A stretch of DNA of 64,000 nucleotides, from the NCBI RefSeq assembly GCF_028595265.1, contig NZ_JAQQXP010000001.1, positions 1,426,001-1,490,000 of the forward strand, in the 5' to 3' direction. Positions 8,756 to 19,309 of this stretch are shown here, piece after piece. This DNA is from Alteromonas gilva (GTDB lineage: Bacteria > Pseudomonadota > Gammaproteobacteria > Enterobacterales > Alteromonadaceae). The translations under genes were made by a program, and so were the position numbers. The notes under the pieces were generated by a model, which did no database searches, was not told the DNA's origin, and was given only the letters and a program-made list of their open reading frames with translations. The first letter of the stretch is position 1. Every line of letters starts with the position of its first letter.

Positions 8756-9019
8756 TTGAAAGATCAGTCACAGTGGCGAAAAGCCGTCCAACGCATTGTC
8801 CGCTCAGAGATGTCATTGCGCGGTATGAAGTATCAGGGGCTCAGCGACAGACTCGCCGATATCGGGATTTCCCAGTCTGCTGACAATCTGCGCAATAAAG
8901 TCAACAAGGGCATCTTGGGCGCCGATCTTATGTTGCAGATTCTATACGTATTAAACGCGCGACCCTTGTCGGTAGAAATGATGTCAGAAGTGCTCAACGA
9001 CTGCGCTAACAGTCAGTAA
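8756..9019 (+). CDS. DUF6471-like small helix-turn-helix protein
   Basis: 87-residue protein resembling the DUF6471 family of small helical proteins: WRKAVQRIVRSEMSLRGMKYQGLSDRLADIGI, then a second helical part rich in Asn/Lys. The repeated helices suggest DNA binding of the Cro/phage-regulator type, but this is inferred. The start is TTG, with AAGGGG five bases upstream and TATAAT at 8733-8738 as a possible -10 box. It is divergent from the PspA/K+ channel operon, so control of that operon is possible but unproven. Confidence 0.6.
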   Translation: MKDQSQWRKAVQRIVRSEMSLRGMKYQGLSDRLADIGISQSADNLRNKVNKGILGADLMLQILYVLNARPLSVEMMSEVLNDCANSQ

Positions 9020-9516
9020 CAAATGGCGAAAAAAGTGGCGTTACAGAAGGCGGGTTTCACCGAAGATCCAGATAAACAAAACCCAGCCAAAGGGGCTGGG
9101 TCGAAAGAGAAGATGGGAGAACATCATCGCTTGTTCGGTTAATAATAGACCGATTCTTTGAATATAAAAGAAATACTATGTATCAACGGTTATTCTTAAG
9201 TATAAAAAAAAATACCTAAAGCTGGGTGCATAATTGCATAAAAATTAGTCGGTTTGATATTTTCTCTTATTATTTAAAAGCTTAAAGATTCTCTCCGGAC
9301 CGAAAAAAAATAATGTAAAGTGCGGTTGGCAGCCTGTGAGAGGTTGTGAGTCTTAGAGCAAAGGCCAGCAGCATTGATTTTTTATGCCTATTGGCCGTTC
9401 AGGCCTGCTTTTATGCTACACTCCGCGGCGGATTTTTATGGGCAACTTTGGTTGCTTTTAACGGGCCAGGTCCAAGTGTTCGGGCTGTATTAATAACGGT
9501 AACTGTATTAAGCGTC
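9020..9516. other. Non-coding interval before queA
   Basis: About 500 bases, AT-rich in the middle, with no convincing gene. It contains a minus-strand terminator-like hairpin at 9081-9101 and, near 9391-9422, weak promoter-like elements for queA (TTGGCC, TATGCT/TACACT with imperfect spacing). A reading frame upstream of queA is open from 9346, but it has no family support and is treated as leader sequence. Confidence 0.5.
9074..9101 (-). terminator. Orphan minus-strand terminator
   Basis: An eight-base-pair stem ACCCAGCC/GGCTGGGT (9081-9088 with 9094-9101). On the minus strand it is followed by TTTTGTTTATC, a reasonable U tract; on the plus strand no T run follows. No minus-strand gene ends here. 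Confidence 0.5.
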
Positions 9517-10554
9517 ATGAAATTATCAGATTTTAGTTTTACCTTACCAGAACATCTCATTGCTAAGCATCCCACGCCACAGCGCAGTGCCAGCCGGTTA
9601 TTGCATTTAAGCGGCACTAGCGGTGATATTCAGCACTATAAATTTACCCAGATGGTAGACCTTGTCGAACCCGGCGATCTGTTGGTGTTTAATAATACCC
9701 GGGTGATCCCGGCGCGCTTACTTGGCCACAAAGCTTCTGGCGGTAAGGTTGAGGTTCTGGTGGAGCGCATTGTTGATGAACACAACGCGCTGGCACATGT
9801 TCGCGCCAGCAAAGCGCCTAAACCGGGAACCACACTCATCCTTGAATCCGCTGTTAGGGTAACCGTTACCGGCCGTCAGGACGCCTTATTCGAACTTCGC
9901 TTCGACGGTGATGGCACGGTGTTAGAGCAGCTCGAAGACTATGGCCACATGCCGCTGCCGCCATATATTGATCGTGCCGATGACAGCAGTGACCGGGAAC
10001 GTTATCAAACCGTTTATAATCAAACGCCGGGCGCAGTGGCGGCGCCTACCGCAGGTTTGCATTTTGACGAGGCGATCCTCGCTGCGCTCAACGCCAAAGG
10101 GGTGAACTTAGCGTATGTCACGTTACATGTTGGCGCTGGTACCTTCCAGCCCGTGCGGGTCGATAATGTACTAGACCATAAAATGCATAGCGAGTTTGCT
10201 ATCGTACCCGAGGATGTCGTTGCGGCAGTAAGGGCCACCAAAGCTGCAGGTAAAAAAGTCATCGCGGTGGGAACCACATCAGTACGTTCGCTGGAATCAG
10301 CCGCGCTTAAGGCAAAGCCCGAGGATATTCTGGATACCTTTAATGCCGACACTGACATATTTATTTACCCGGGCTATGAGTTTAAAGTAGTGGATGCGAT
10401 GTTCACCAATTTTCATTTACCTGAATCGACGCTGATTATGTTAATAAGTGCCTTTGCCGGACGGGATAATGTGTTGAACGCGTATGCACAGGCGATCGAA
10501 AATGAATACCGTTTTTACAGCTATGGCGACAGCATGTTTATAGAAAAAGCCTAA
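9517..10554 (+). CDS. queA: S-adenosylmethionine:tRNA ribosyltransferase-isomerase
   Basis: 345-residue QueA. It transfers and isomerises the ribosyl group of S-adenosylmethionine onto preQ1 in tRNA to form epoxyqueuosine in anticodon position 34. The start [19 protein letters not shown] aligns with the family N-terminus, so ATG 9517 is preferred to the 57 extra open codons upstream. Typical blocks include [45 protein letters not shown] and [19 protein letters not shown]. It is followed by tgt, which encodes the preceding pathway step. Confidence 0.97.
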   Translation: MKLSDFSFTLPEHLIAKHPTPQRSASRLLHLSGTSGDIQHYKFTQMVDLVEPGDLLVFNNTRVIPARLLGHKASGGKVEVLVERIVDEHNALAHVRASKAPKPGTTLILESAVRVTVTGRQDALFELRFDGDGTVLEQLEDYGHMPLPPYIDRADDSSDRERYQTVYNQTPGAVAAPTAGLHFDEAILAALNAKGVNLAYVTLHVGAGTFQPVRVDNVLDHKMHSEFAIVPEDVVAAVRATKAAGKKVIAVGTTSVRSLESAALKAKPEDILDTFNADTDIFIYPGYEFKVVDAMFTNFHLPESTLIMLISAFAGRDNVLNAYAQAIENEYRFYSYGDSMFIEKA

Positions 10555-10641
10555 CGATATTGTTTTTATGTGGTGCGATTCAATAGCCCCTGTGCAACAG
10601 AGTCAAAGTTTCATTAAACACATGATCTCTGTTTTATAGCT

Positions 10642-10649
10642 GGTATAAT
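10642..10649 (+). promoter_or_regulatory. Extended -10 promoter of tgt-yajC-secDF
   Basis: TGGTATAAT forms an extended -10 element about 72 bases before the tgt ATG. No good -35 box is seen, as is common for extended -10 promoters. Confidence 0.5.
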
Positions 10650-10663
10650 CCGCCCACAATTGA

Positions 10664-11833
<1,170 letters not shown>

Positions 11834-11854
11834 AAAATTAAAATGGGGAACATT

Positions 11855-12193
11855 ATGAGTTTATTTATTTCCGATGCACACGCGCAAACTGCAGGTGGCG
11901 GTGGCCAGGGCGGTGGTTTAGAAATGCTGATCATGCTGGGCGTGTTCGGTCTGATTTTCTACTTCTTGCTTTATCGTCCGCAAGCCAAACGTGTAAAAGA
12001 ACATAAAGCACTGGTGGCATCACTCAGTAAAGGTGATGAAGTGCTTACGCAAGGTGGCATGGTTGGCAAAGTGACTAAAGTCTCTGACGAAAAAGACTTT
12101 ATCGAAATTGCGCTCAACGAGCAAACTAACATCGTTGTGCAAAAAAGTGCAGTGAGTGCGGTATTGCCAAAAGGCACTATGAAGTCTATCTAA
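11855..12193 (+). CDS. yajC: Sec translocase accessory subunit YajC
   Basis: 112-residue single-span membrane protein. A Gly-rich N-terminus precedes the helix MLIMLGVFGLIFYFLLYRP (about residues 27-45) and the cytoplasmic domain with GDEVLTQGGMVGKV. It associates with SecDF-YidC. The ATG at 11855 has GGGGA five bases upstream; an in-frame ATG four codons earlier would leave no room for a site. It lies 21 bases after tgt. Confidence 0.96.
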   Translation: MSLFISDAHAQTAGGGGQGGGLEMLIMLGVFGLIFYFLLYRPQAKRVKEHKALVASLSKGDEVLTQGGMVGKVTKVSDEKDFIEIALNEQTNIVVQKSAVSAVLPKGTMKSI

Positions 12194-12206
12194 GTTAACA
12201 GTGACA

Positions 12207-12233
12207 CGTGCCTGACCTGCTCGGTCGGGCACG
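12207..12233 (+). other. Stable hairpin between yajC and secD
   Basis: An 11-bp stem (12207-12217 with 12223-12233, one G-T pair) closing a five-base loop, with no T run after it. It is probably a transcript-stability or attenuation element rather than a full terminator, because secD follows 18 bases later. Confidence 0.5.
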
Positions 12234-12251
12234 CTTGTCTAGGGAAATGAA

Positions 12252-14093
12252 GTGTTAAACCAAAACTCTTTCTTTAAGGTGTTGGTGGTACTGTTTATGG
12301 TACTGATGTGCGGCTTGTACGCACTACCAAACCTCTACGGCGAGGACAACGCCGTACAAATATCCGGTACTCGCAATACCACGGTGACCGCAGCGCTTGA
12401 AGCGCAGGTGAGCGAAGCCCTGGCCGAAAACAATATTGCAGTCAAATCAATAGATTTTGCCGACGAGCAATTACTGATCCGGCTGCCAGATTCCGATAGC
12501 CAGTTAAAGGCACGTGATTTGTTGGATGTGGAGCTGGGCAGTGATTATGTTGTCGCAATGAACCTGGCACCGGATACGCCTGAATGGCTCGAAAGCCTGG
12601 GCGGCACGCCGATGAAGCTGGGCCTTGATTTACGTGGTGGCGTGCATTTCCTGATGGAAGTAGACATGAACGAAGCCATTAAGAAATCAATGGAAGATGC
12701 CGAAAGCGATTTTCGCACCGCGTTGCGTGAAGAAAAGCTGCGCTATCGCGCTGTTAATGTGCGCGATGGTTACATTGACATCCAGTTTCGTGATGAAGCG
12801 ACACTCGATAAAGCCGAGTTTTTCTTAGAAAATCGCAACCGCGATCTCACTTACGAAGAAATGGATGATCTGGTACTTCGTGCTCGTTTTTCAGAGCAAA
12901 AGTTAGCCGAGATAAGAGATTACGCGGTGAAGCAGAATATTACCATCATTCGTAACCGGGTAAATCAGCTTGGCGTGGCCGAGCCGGTTGTGCAAAAACA
13001 AGGTGCCGATCGGATAGTAGTGCAACTGCCAGGTATCCAGGACACTGCGCAGGCCAAAGAAATTCTTAACGCCACCGCAACCCTTGAATTTCGCATGGTA
13101 GACCAGGATAACGACGTACGTGATGCCGTAAATGGGCGCGTACCACCCGGATCACAACTGCTTTATGAAGGTGAGCGGCCGGTGTTGCTCGACAAACGCG
13201 TTGTGGTAACCGGCAACCATATTATCGACGCCAATAGCGGTGTTGACGAGTATGGTATGCCGCAGGTCAGTATTTCTCTTGATTCTGAAGGTGGTAATAA
13301 AATGTCGCGCAATACGCGCGAAAATATCGGGCAGCCTATGGCGACCGTGTTTATTGAATATAAAGCCACCGGCGAACGGGATGCCAACGACAAGCTGATT
13401 TTTGAGCGCGAAGAAGAAGTCATTAATGTGGCGACCATTCGTGGTCAGTTTGCCAGCAACTTCCAGATCACTGGCTTAGGATCTCCCAAAGAAGCACGCG
13501 ATTTGAGCTTACTGTTGCGCGCTGGTGCATTGATTGCGCCGATCCAGATAGTTGAAGAACGTACCGTTGGTCCAAGCCTTGGGCAGGAAAATATTGACTT
13601 AGGCATGCAAGCCATCATGTGGGGCTTGGCCCTGGTACTAGTGTTTATGCTGATTTACTACAAAGCTTTCGGTATTGTGGCGAATATTGCACTGGCGCTT
13701 AACCTGGTCATGATCGTCGGTATTATGTCGATGATCCCTGGGGCGACACTTTCACTGCCGGGTATGGCGGGTATAGTGCTGACAGTCGGTATGGCGGTTG
13801 ACGCCAATGTACTCATTTTTGAGCGTATCCGCGAAGAATTGCGTGATGGACGAAGTCCGCAACAAGCCATTCACCAAGGCTACGATAGTGCATTCTCAAC
13901 GATTTTGGATGCCAATATAACGACATTTATTGCCGGTTTAATTTTGTTTGCTGTGGGTACCGGACCAATCAAAGGCTTCTCGATTACGCTAATGATTGGT
14001 ATTGCCACGTCAATGTTTACTGCGATTATTGTAACCCGGGTGATTGTTAACGCCGTATGGGGTGGTCGCCGTGTTGACAAGCTGGCGATATAG
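12252..14093 (+). CDS. secD: Protein translocase subunit SecD
   Basis: 613-residue RND-type SecD, which uses the proton gradient to help pull proteins across the inner membrane from the periplasmic side. It has one N-terminal helix, a large periplasmic domain including [17 protein letters not shown] and [18 protein letters not shown], and five C-terminal helices with [20 protein letters not shown] start with AGGGA upstream. secF follows after 11 bases. Confidence 0.98.
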   Translation: MLNQNSFFKVLVVLFMVLMCGLYALPNLYGEDNAVQISGTRNTTVTAALEAQVSEALAENNIAVKSIDFADEQLLIRLPDSDSQLKARDLLDVELGSDYVVAMNLAPDTPEWLESLGGTPMKLGLDLRGGVHFLMEVDMNEAIKKSMEDAESDFRTALREEKLRYRAVNVRDGYIDIQFRDEATLDKAEFFLENRNRDLTYEEMDDLVLRARFSEQKLAEIRDYAVKQNITIIRNRVNQLGVAEPVVQKQGADRIVVQLPGIQDTAQAKEILNATATLEFRMVDQDNDVRDAVNGRVPPGSQLLYEGERPVLLDKRVVVTGNHIIDANSGVDEYGMPQVSISLDSEGGNKMSRNTRENIGQPMATVFIEYKATGERDANDKLIFEREEEVINVATIRGQFASNFQITGLGSPKEARDLSLLLRAGALIAPIQIVEERTVGPSLGQENIDLGMQAIMWGLALVLVFMLIYYKAFGIVANIALALNLVMIVGIMSMIPGATLSLPGMAGIVLTVGMAVDANVLIFERIREELRDGRSPQQAIHQGYDSAFSTILDANITTFIAGLILFAVGTGPIKGFSITLMIGIATSMFTAIIVTRVIVNAVWGGRRVDKLAI

Positions 14094-14104
14094 GAGCGTA
14101 TGAC

Positions 14105-15046
14105 ATGCAATTATTAAAATTATCCAATACGATTAACTTCATGAAATTGCGGATCCCCGCAATGGTGTTATCGACTGTACTGATCCTCGCTTCTTTATTC
14201 TCGCTGGCAACCAATAGCCTTAACTGGGGGCTGGATTTTACCGGTGGTACGCTGATAGAGGTCGGCTACGATCAGGCCGCCGACCTGAGCGCTATCCGTT
14301 CTACGCTGGCCGAAAATGAATTTGCCGATGCCGTGGTACAAAACTTTGGTAGCAGTACCGAAGTGCTGATCCGTTTAGCACCAAGAGAAGGTGTTAAAGC
14401 GGTCACTATTGGCGATCAGGTGATTGAGATCCTCAGACAATCCGATGCCAGCGTTGAAAAGCGCCGCATAGAGTTTGTTGGCCCTAATGTAGGTGAAGAA
14501 CTAACAGAGCAGGGCGGTCTGGCGATGTTGGTGGCACTGATATGTATTCTTATTTACGTTGCTGCGCGCTTTGAGTGGCGCTTTGCGTTGGGTTCGGTAT
14601 CGGCATTGGTTCACGATGTATTTTTGACGCTGGGGCTGTTTTCAGTATTGCAAATAGAATTCGATCTAACCGTACTGGCCGCCGTGTTAGCGGTAATCGG
14701 CTATTCACTTAACGATACTATTGTGGTTTCAGACCGTATTCGCGAAAACTTCCGTAAAATTCGTAAAGGTGAGCCAGAAGAGATAGTGAATATTTCACTC
14801 ACCCAGACCCTTAACCGAACTATCATTACTTCATTGACTACCGTGCTGGTATTGATGGCGTTGTTCTTTAAGGGTGGGGCGCTTATTCATGGTTTTGCAA
14901 CGGCACTTTTATTTGGTGTTATCGTAGGTACATACTCGTCTATTTATATCGCAAGCTCTGTAGCGCTTGCGCTGGGTATCAGCAAAGAAGATCTGATGCC
15001 GCCACAGGTCGAGAAAGAAGGCGAAGATTTAGATTCTTTGCCTTAA
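14105..15046 (+). CDS. secF: Protein translocase subunit SecF
   Basis: 313-residue partner of SecD with the same RND fold. It has an N-terminal helix, the periplasmic motif NWGLDFTGGTLIEVGY, and C-terminal helices containing GYSLNDTIVVSDRIRENFR and a TLNRTIITSLTT segment. It is last in the tgt-yajC-secD-secF unit; a strong terminator follows. Confidence 0.98.
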   Translation: MQLLKLSNTINFMKLRIPAMVLSTVLILASLFSLATNSLNWGLDFTGGTLIEVGYDQAADLSAIRSTLAENEFADAVVQNFGSSTEVLIRLAPREGVKAVTIGDQVIEILRQSDASVEKRRIEFVGPNVGEELTEQGGLAMLVALICILIYVAARFEWRFALGSVSALVHDVFLTLGLFSVLQIEFDLTVLAAVLAVIGYSLNDTIVVSDRIRENFRKIRKGEPEEIVNISLTQTLNRTIITSLTTVLVLMALFFKGGALIHGFATALLFGVIVGTYSSIYIASSVALALGISKEDLMPPQVEKEGEDLDSLP

Positions 15047-15065
15047 GTTCGCTGTAACCGTAGTA

Positions 15066-15093
15066 AAAAGCCGCTCTTGAAGCGGCTTTTTTT
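15066..15093 (+). terminator. Intrinsic terminator after secF
   Basis: Stem AAAAGCCGCT/AGCGGCTTTT with a five-base loop and a run of seven Ts. Confidence 0.9.
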
Positions 15094-15140
15094 ATTGGCA
15101 GATATGAGATGTTGTGGCGGTTGATTTACCGCTCACGTTT

Positions 15141-15461
15141 TCAGCTGGCTTCAATAACGTCAATCAGTTTCGCCAGCAGTTTGGTGCCAATGCCTTTTAC
15201 TTTGACCAAGTCATCAGGTGTAGTAAATGGACCTTCGGTTTGACGGTGACTAATAATCGCTGCGGCTTTGCTTTCACCAATACCTGGCAGGGTCATTAGC
15301 TGCTCAAGCGTTGCCGTATTAACGTTGATTCGCGATTCAGCGGTGGCAATCTGAGCGGTTTTATCAGCGGTTTTAACGACTGCTGCGCTAACGGATACAG
15401 CATTGAAACTGGCAATCCATGCCAGTGCTATTAAACATATTTTTACGATTAAGAATTTCAT
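15141..15461 (-). CDS. ComEA-like helix-hairpin-helix DNA-binding protein
   Basis: 106-residue exported protein. A signal peptide of about 26 residues ends near VSVSAA, followed by a ComEA-type double helix-hairpin-helix domain: INVNTATLEQLMTLPGIGESKAAAII and DDLVKVKGIGTKLL. Such proteins bind DNA in the periplasm and act in DNA uptake in competent bacteria. AGGAG lies close before the ATG. It is convergent with secF and stands alone, with no other competence genes nearby. Confidence 0.88.
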   Translation of the reverse strand: MKFLIVKICLIALAWIASFNAVSVSAAVVKTADKTAQIATAESRINVNTATLEQLMTLPGIGESKAAAIISHRQTEGPFTTPDDLVKVKGIGTKLLAKLIDVIEAS

Positions 15462-15855
15462 GGTAGTGCTCCTGGTAGTGTCGAATTATGAAATACATCA
15501 ATTACACTTTAGCGACGATTTGTGGTGTGTGGCAGTACTGAAAATGGCCAGTTTTTGAATGTCGCCGGGCATTACTACAGATTTCTATGTAGTAGGAAGG
15601 TGGTTAGGCGTGGATAACAAAGTGCTGAATAACGCAGAACAGTGGCGGCCAGGGCGGCATTTGTATGCAAAAATGCCAGTTTACAAGCTCATTTAAAACC
15701 GTGACTCCCCCCTTACAACGAACAAATGCAATGAACCTCAATGTATTCGAGTAAACGGAGCGCTTGACGTCATTATTTTACGTAAAAATGCGTAACAGAA
15801 TTGCTCTGAACGGCATTCTTCAACTATAGTTGATATAAAATCCAGGAAATTGTTG
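15462..15855. other. Intergenic region between comEA-like and kinase genes
   Basis: About 390 bases without a gene, holding divergent control sequences. Seen in it: inverted repeats ACTACA/TGTAGT (15574-15593) and GGCATTT/AAATGCC (15656-15677), the 12-base palindrome CAACTATAGTTG (15821-15832), and a promoter for the kinase at 15801-15830. Confidence 0.5.
15801..15830 (+). promoter_or_regulatory. Candidate promoter of the sensor kinase operon
   Basis: TTGCTC (15801-15806) and TATAGT (15825-15830) are separated by 18 bases, about 25 bases before the start codon. The -10 box lies within the palindrome CAACTATAGTTG, a plausible operator. Confidence 0.45.
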
Positions 15856-17520
15856 ATGCCCGGTCAAATAGTGATGTACTTGTTGGGAGGCATTTTTGTT
15901 ATCGCGATAACAATTCTGGGTACTTTGGTCAGTGAAAAGTTAATCAGGCAAGATCAGGTAGTCAGTTTTGAAGCCCCCATGAATGAGTTTATTCAGATAT
16001 TGAGCCGGGAGCTTGAATACAATGCTTATGCGCTTCGTTCTTTGGCGCAGCTTTTCCGGTCCTCAGAGTCAGTTGAAGAGCATGAATTTGAAAGTTTTGC
16101 GGCTTTGTTGCTCAAACAATATGGCAATATATCGGCGCTGGCGTTTTTACCCGCACCAGTAAAACAAGACGCTATAAACGGCCCGGCGATAAATGCGCCA
16201 GTATACTGGAGAACCCGTAACAGTTATATCGGCAATAGCCCCACTGCCTTCTTGCCTCAAAAAACAGTCCGGCAGTTAATTGATCAGGCTATGAACAGCG
16301 AAAAAGCTGTCGCATCACCCATTGTAAAGGCCCCAGAAGGGGGGAGTTATTACGCCGTTGTGCTGCAAAAAGTCGCAGCCAATACAGGAATGGTTATGAT
16401 GGTTATTGATGTATCGTTCACACTCGAACGTATATTCGATAATCAGGTGACCCAGGGCTATGCGCTTTTTGAAAGGGAAGCCAATCAATACCGACTGGCA
16501 GTAAGCACGGTTGCTGAGCAACCGCGGGATAGCCTGAATACCACAAGCGGCGACCACCAGGCGTCGGTAGTGTTTTTTGAGCGGAACTGGCAACTAGTGA
16601 CGTTTCAAAACAGGGAGGTTAAGTATCAGTGGTTGTATATCGGCATACCGTTAGCTGCATTCGTACTGAGTATCCTGATTGTCTATTTGATTGCTTTTTC
16701 GGCACGGTTACGGGTTGCCAACAGAGAAAAAGAAAGGAATCTATCTGATCTACAGTTTGCCCAAAAAAAACTGGTGGAAGCCGAAAAAATTGCCGCAATG
16801 GGCGGAGTTGTCGCCGGGGTCGCCCACGAAGTAAATACCCCTTTGGGGATCGGCATTACCTGTATGTCTCACCTGCAGGAGAGCGTGCTGGAAATCAAGC
16901 GTGACTTTGATAACGGCAAATTAGACGCCACCGCGTTTGAAGCCTTTATGATATCGGCAGATGAGTTAGTCAGTCTGAGTATGAAGAATATGCGTAGGGC
17001 CGCATCGCTGCTGACAAAATTTAAAAAAGTGGATGTTATCGGCAGTGACTCTGAGACAGAATTAGAATTGGTAGTCATTGCTGATCTGATTGATAGCTTT
17101 GTAGTACGTTTTTATAACGATTACCCGGATAGCACTATAAAACTCACCACTCACATTGACCAGAGTATTACGCTGTATACTTATCCGGCGGTAATATTAG
17201 ATATACTATCGTACCTTACCTCCAACGCCATGGTGCACGCATTTACCGCCGATCAGCAAGATTGCGAGATCAGTATTACATTTCCGCACGGCAGGAAGGG
17301 AACTACACTGTTATTTAAAGACAATGGAGCAGGTGTTGAAAAGTCGTTGCTAAAACGCATCGTAGACCCCTTTTTTACCACCCGTCGCGGTTCGGGCTTT
17401 GCAGGGCTTGGCTTAAGCGTGGTATATAATTTAGTAAGTAGTAAGCTAAACAGCGAATTAACCATTGAGGTTGATAACGGTTTGGCTTTGTCGTTCGATA
17501 TAAAAGATTTGCACAAGTGA
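15856..17520 (+). CDS. Membrane sensor histidine kinase
   Basis: 554-residue kinase. An N-terminal helix (about residues 5-25) and a second helix (LYIGIPLAAFVLSILIVYLIAF, about 258-280) bracket a periplasmic sensor domain of CHASE type. A coiled-coil linker follows, then the H-box VAGVAHEVNTPLG with phospho-acceptor His324, and a HATPase domain with SNAMVHAF, DNGAGVEKS, DPFFTTRRGSGFAGLGLSVV. The ATG at 15856 has AGGAA eight bases upstream; two TTG codons before it are less likely. The response regulator gene starts nine bases later, so the two form a two-component pair. Confidence 0.9.
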   Translation: MPGQIVMYLLGGIFVIAITILGTLVSEKLIRQDQVVSFEAPMNEFIQILSRELEYNAYALRSLAQLFRSSESVEEHEFESFAALLLKQYGNISALAFLPAPVKQDAINGPAINAPVYWRTRNSYIGNSPTAFLPQKTVRQLIDQAMNSEKAVASPIVKAPEGGSYYAVVLQKVAANTGMVMMVIDVSFTLERIFDNQVTQGYALFEREANQYRLAVSTVAEQPRDSLNTTSGDHQASVVFFERNWQLVTFQNREVKYQWLYIGIPLAAFVLSILIVYLIAFSARLRVANREKERNLSDLQFAQKKLVEAEKIAAMGGVVAGVAHEVNTPLGIGITCMSHLQESVLEIKRDFDNGKLDATAFEAFMISADELVSLSMKNMRRAASLLTKFKKVDVIGSDSETELELVVIADLIDSFVVRFYNDYPDSTIKLTTHIDQSITLYTYPAVILDILSYLTSNAMVHAFTADQQDCEISITFPHGRKGTTLLFKDNGAGVEKSLLKRIVDPFFTTRRGSGFAGLGLSVVYNLVSSKLNSELTIEVDNGLALSFDIKDLHK

Positions 17521-17528
17521 GGTAAAAT

Positions 17529-19073
17529 GTGACGCTCAACCCCTTATTTGCATCACAAACGAATGCGGCTCCGTCAAACGATTCGCCCGAAACGGAGGAG
17601 GAGTACGGCTATAAAGTGCTTATTGTGGATGATGAAGTTGAAGTTCATAAGGTTACTGAGCTAATACTTAAGCGTTTTCGGTTCGATGGTAAACGTATTC
17701 AATACTTGCACGCTTATTCTGCTGAGGAAGCGCTGCAATGTTTTGAGGAAAATAAAGACATTGCGCTGGCGCTGGTTGACGTGGTGATGGAAACAGAGCA
17801 CGCGGGGTTGGATTTAGTACACAAGGTACGTAACGATCTCAACAATCACCTGGTCAGGTTAGTGTTACGTACCGGGCAACCCGGTCAGGCGCCTGAGCAT
17901 CAGGTTATCGAACGTTACGATATTAATGATTACAAAGAAAAAACCGAACTGACCAGCCAAAAGTTGAAAACGCTGATGTACAGTGGTTTGCGTTCTTACC
18001 GGGACATTCAAACGATTGATATGCACCGCAAGGGCCTGCGTCAGGTTATAGAAAGTACCAGCAAAGTGTTAAAGCCTGGTTCAATGAGTGAATTTGCCAC
18101 GGCGGTGCTCAAAGAGATATTAAATTTGCTGCAAATCGGTTCAAGCGCGCTGTACTGTACTGCTTTTTCAGAAGCCGGAGGACCGGTTCAAAAGCAAGTA
18201 CTCGCGGCGACAGGCTCACTGGCAAACGTGATTGCCGAAGCTGAATTAAACGGCTTACCGGCGGCTGTACGAGAGGCTTTTGACCACGCCATGCAAACCC
18301 GTAGTTCATTTTACTTTGAAAATGGTTACGTGTTTTATGCAGAGACCGACAGCGGTTATCAAAACCTCTTGTACGTCGATACCAATGGTGAGCTAACCAG
18401 CGGTCAGCGTGAGTTGTTGGACATTTATTGTTTCAATGTGGCGCTTACTTACGTTAATTTGCTCAGGGGGCAAGAAATCCTCGATACGCAGCGAGAGTTA
18501 GTCTATTTGTTGGGTGATGCGGTTGAAATGCGCAGTAAAGAGACTGGCGCTCATGTTAAGCGTGTATCGCTGGTTAGCTACCGTCTGGCGCAACTGTATG
18601 GTTTACCTGAAGCCACGTGTCTGCTCATAAAGCAAGCGTCGCCTCTCCATGATTTTGGCAAGGTCGCTATTCCGGACCAAATTTTACATAAACCGGGCAA
18701 ACTTGATGAAGAAGAATGGGAGATAATGAAAACCCATGCGTCGGTGGGCTACGATATTCTCAGAAAGTCCAATAAACCGATTTTACAGGTTGCCGCGACG
18801 ATTTGTTTAACCCATCACGAGCGTTGGAATGGCCAGGGCTATCCCACCGGAGCCAAGGAGCAAAGTATTCCCATTGCCGGGCGTATTACCGCACTCGCCG
18901 ATGTCTTTGATGCGCTGGGCTCCAAACGCTGTTACAAAGAGCCTTGGGGCAGAGACAATGTCCAGCAAGAAATTAGTGCTCAGCGTGGTGAGCATTTTGA
19001 TCCCGTATTAGTTGATTTATTGCTCGCTCATTTCGACGAGTTCTGGCAAATCCGTGAACGCTACCCCGATTAA
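17529..19073 (+). CDS. Response regulator: REC - DUF3369 - HD-GYP phosphodiesterase
   Basis: 514-residue regulator. The receiver domain (residues about 28-150) has VLIVDDE and the phospho-acceptor Asp84 in ALVDVVM. A DUF3369 sensor-like domain covers about 170-320. The HD-GYP domain has HDFGK (His374-Asp375), THHERWNGQGYP and ADVFDALGS. Intact metal-binding residues suggest an active cyclic-di-GMP phosphodiesterase, controlled by the kinase encoded just upstream. GTG start, preceded by GAGGTAAAAT. Confidence 0.93.
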   Translation: MTLNPLFASQTNAAPSNDSPETEEEYGYKVLIVDDEVEVHKVTELILKRFRFDGKRIQYLHAYSAEEALQCFEENKDIALALVDVVMETEHAGLDLVHKVRNDLNNHLVRLVLRTGQPGQAPEHQVIERYDINDYKEKTELTSQKLKTLMYSGLRSYRDIQTIDMHRKGLRQVIESTSKVLKPGSMSEFATAVLKEILNLLQIGSSALYCTAFSEAGGPVQKQVLAATGSLANVIAEAELNGLPAAVREAFDHAMQTRSSFYFENGYVFYAETDSGYQNLLYVDTNGELTSGQRELLDIYCFNVALTYVNLLRGQEILDTQRELVYLLGDAVEMRSKETGAHVKRVSLVSYRLAQLYGLPEATCLLIKQASPLHDFGKVAIPDQILHKPGKLDEEEWEIMKTHASVGYDILRKSNKPILQVAATICLTHHERWNGQGYPTGAKEQSIPIAGRITALADVFDALGSKRCYKEPWGRDNVQQEISAQRGEHFDPVLVDLLLAHFDEFWQIRERYPD

Positions 19074-19119
19074 CATGTGTTGAATTTGTGACGGTCGATT
19101 ACCAACCCAAACCGGAAAA

Positions 19120-19228
19120 GGGGCGTGCAGATGCAAGTAATTCGAGCCCCGAGGGCGCTATGCAGTGCCTCGGCAAGGTAGCCAGATGGCCCTTGCCAGA
19201 TACCACGCATTCCTCATGTCCGGGGAAT
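19120..19228. other. Hairpin-rich intergenic segment, possible structured RNA or repeat element
   Basis: Four consecutive stems crowd 110 bases: GGGGC/GCCCC (19120-19124, 19146-19150) enclosing TGCA-GA-TGCA; CCGAGG/CCTCGG (19149-19154, 19168-19173); GGCAAGG/CCTTGCC (19172-19178, 19191-19197) with an inner GCCA/TGGC stem; and ATTCC/GGAAT (19209-19213, 19224-19228). It lies between the convergent HD-GYP and Dabb genes. No T run follows on either strand. A 62-codon frame crosses it but looks non-coding. Function unknown. Confidence 0.45.
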
Positions 19229-19309
19229 ATGAAGCTATGCCCTGAGTTAACCACGGCATATCGATTCAGGTTTTAAGGGCGGGCACTTTCCTGCATAACC
19301 GCTTCTTAA

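Noticed and set aside
9346..9516. N-terminal extension of queA by 57 codons
   Set aside because: QueA proteins begin at MKLSDF-like sequence; the extension has no family counterpart.
19088..19276. 62-codon frame between the HD-GYP and Dabb genes
   Set aside because: It overlaps the hairpin-rich segment, lacks a ribosome binding site and has odd composition (high Cys, Pro, Ser).
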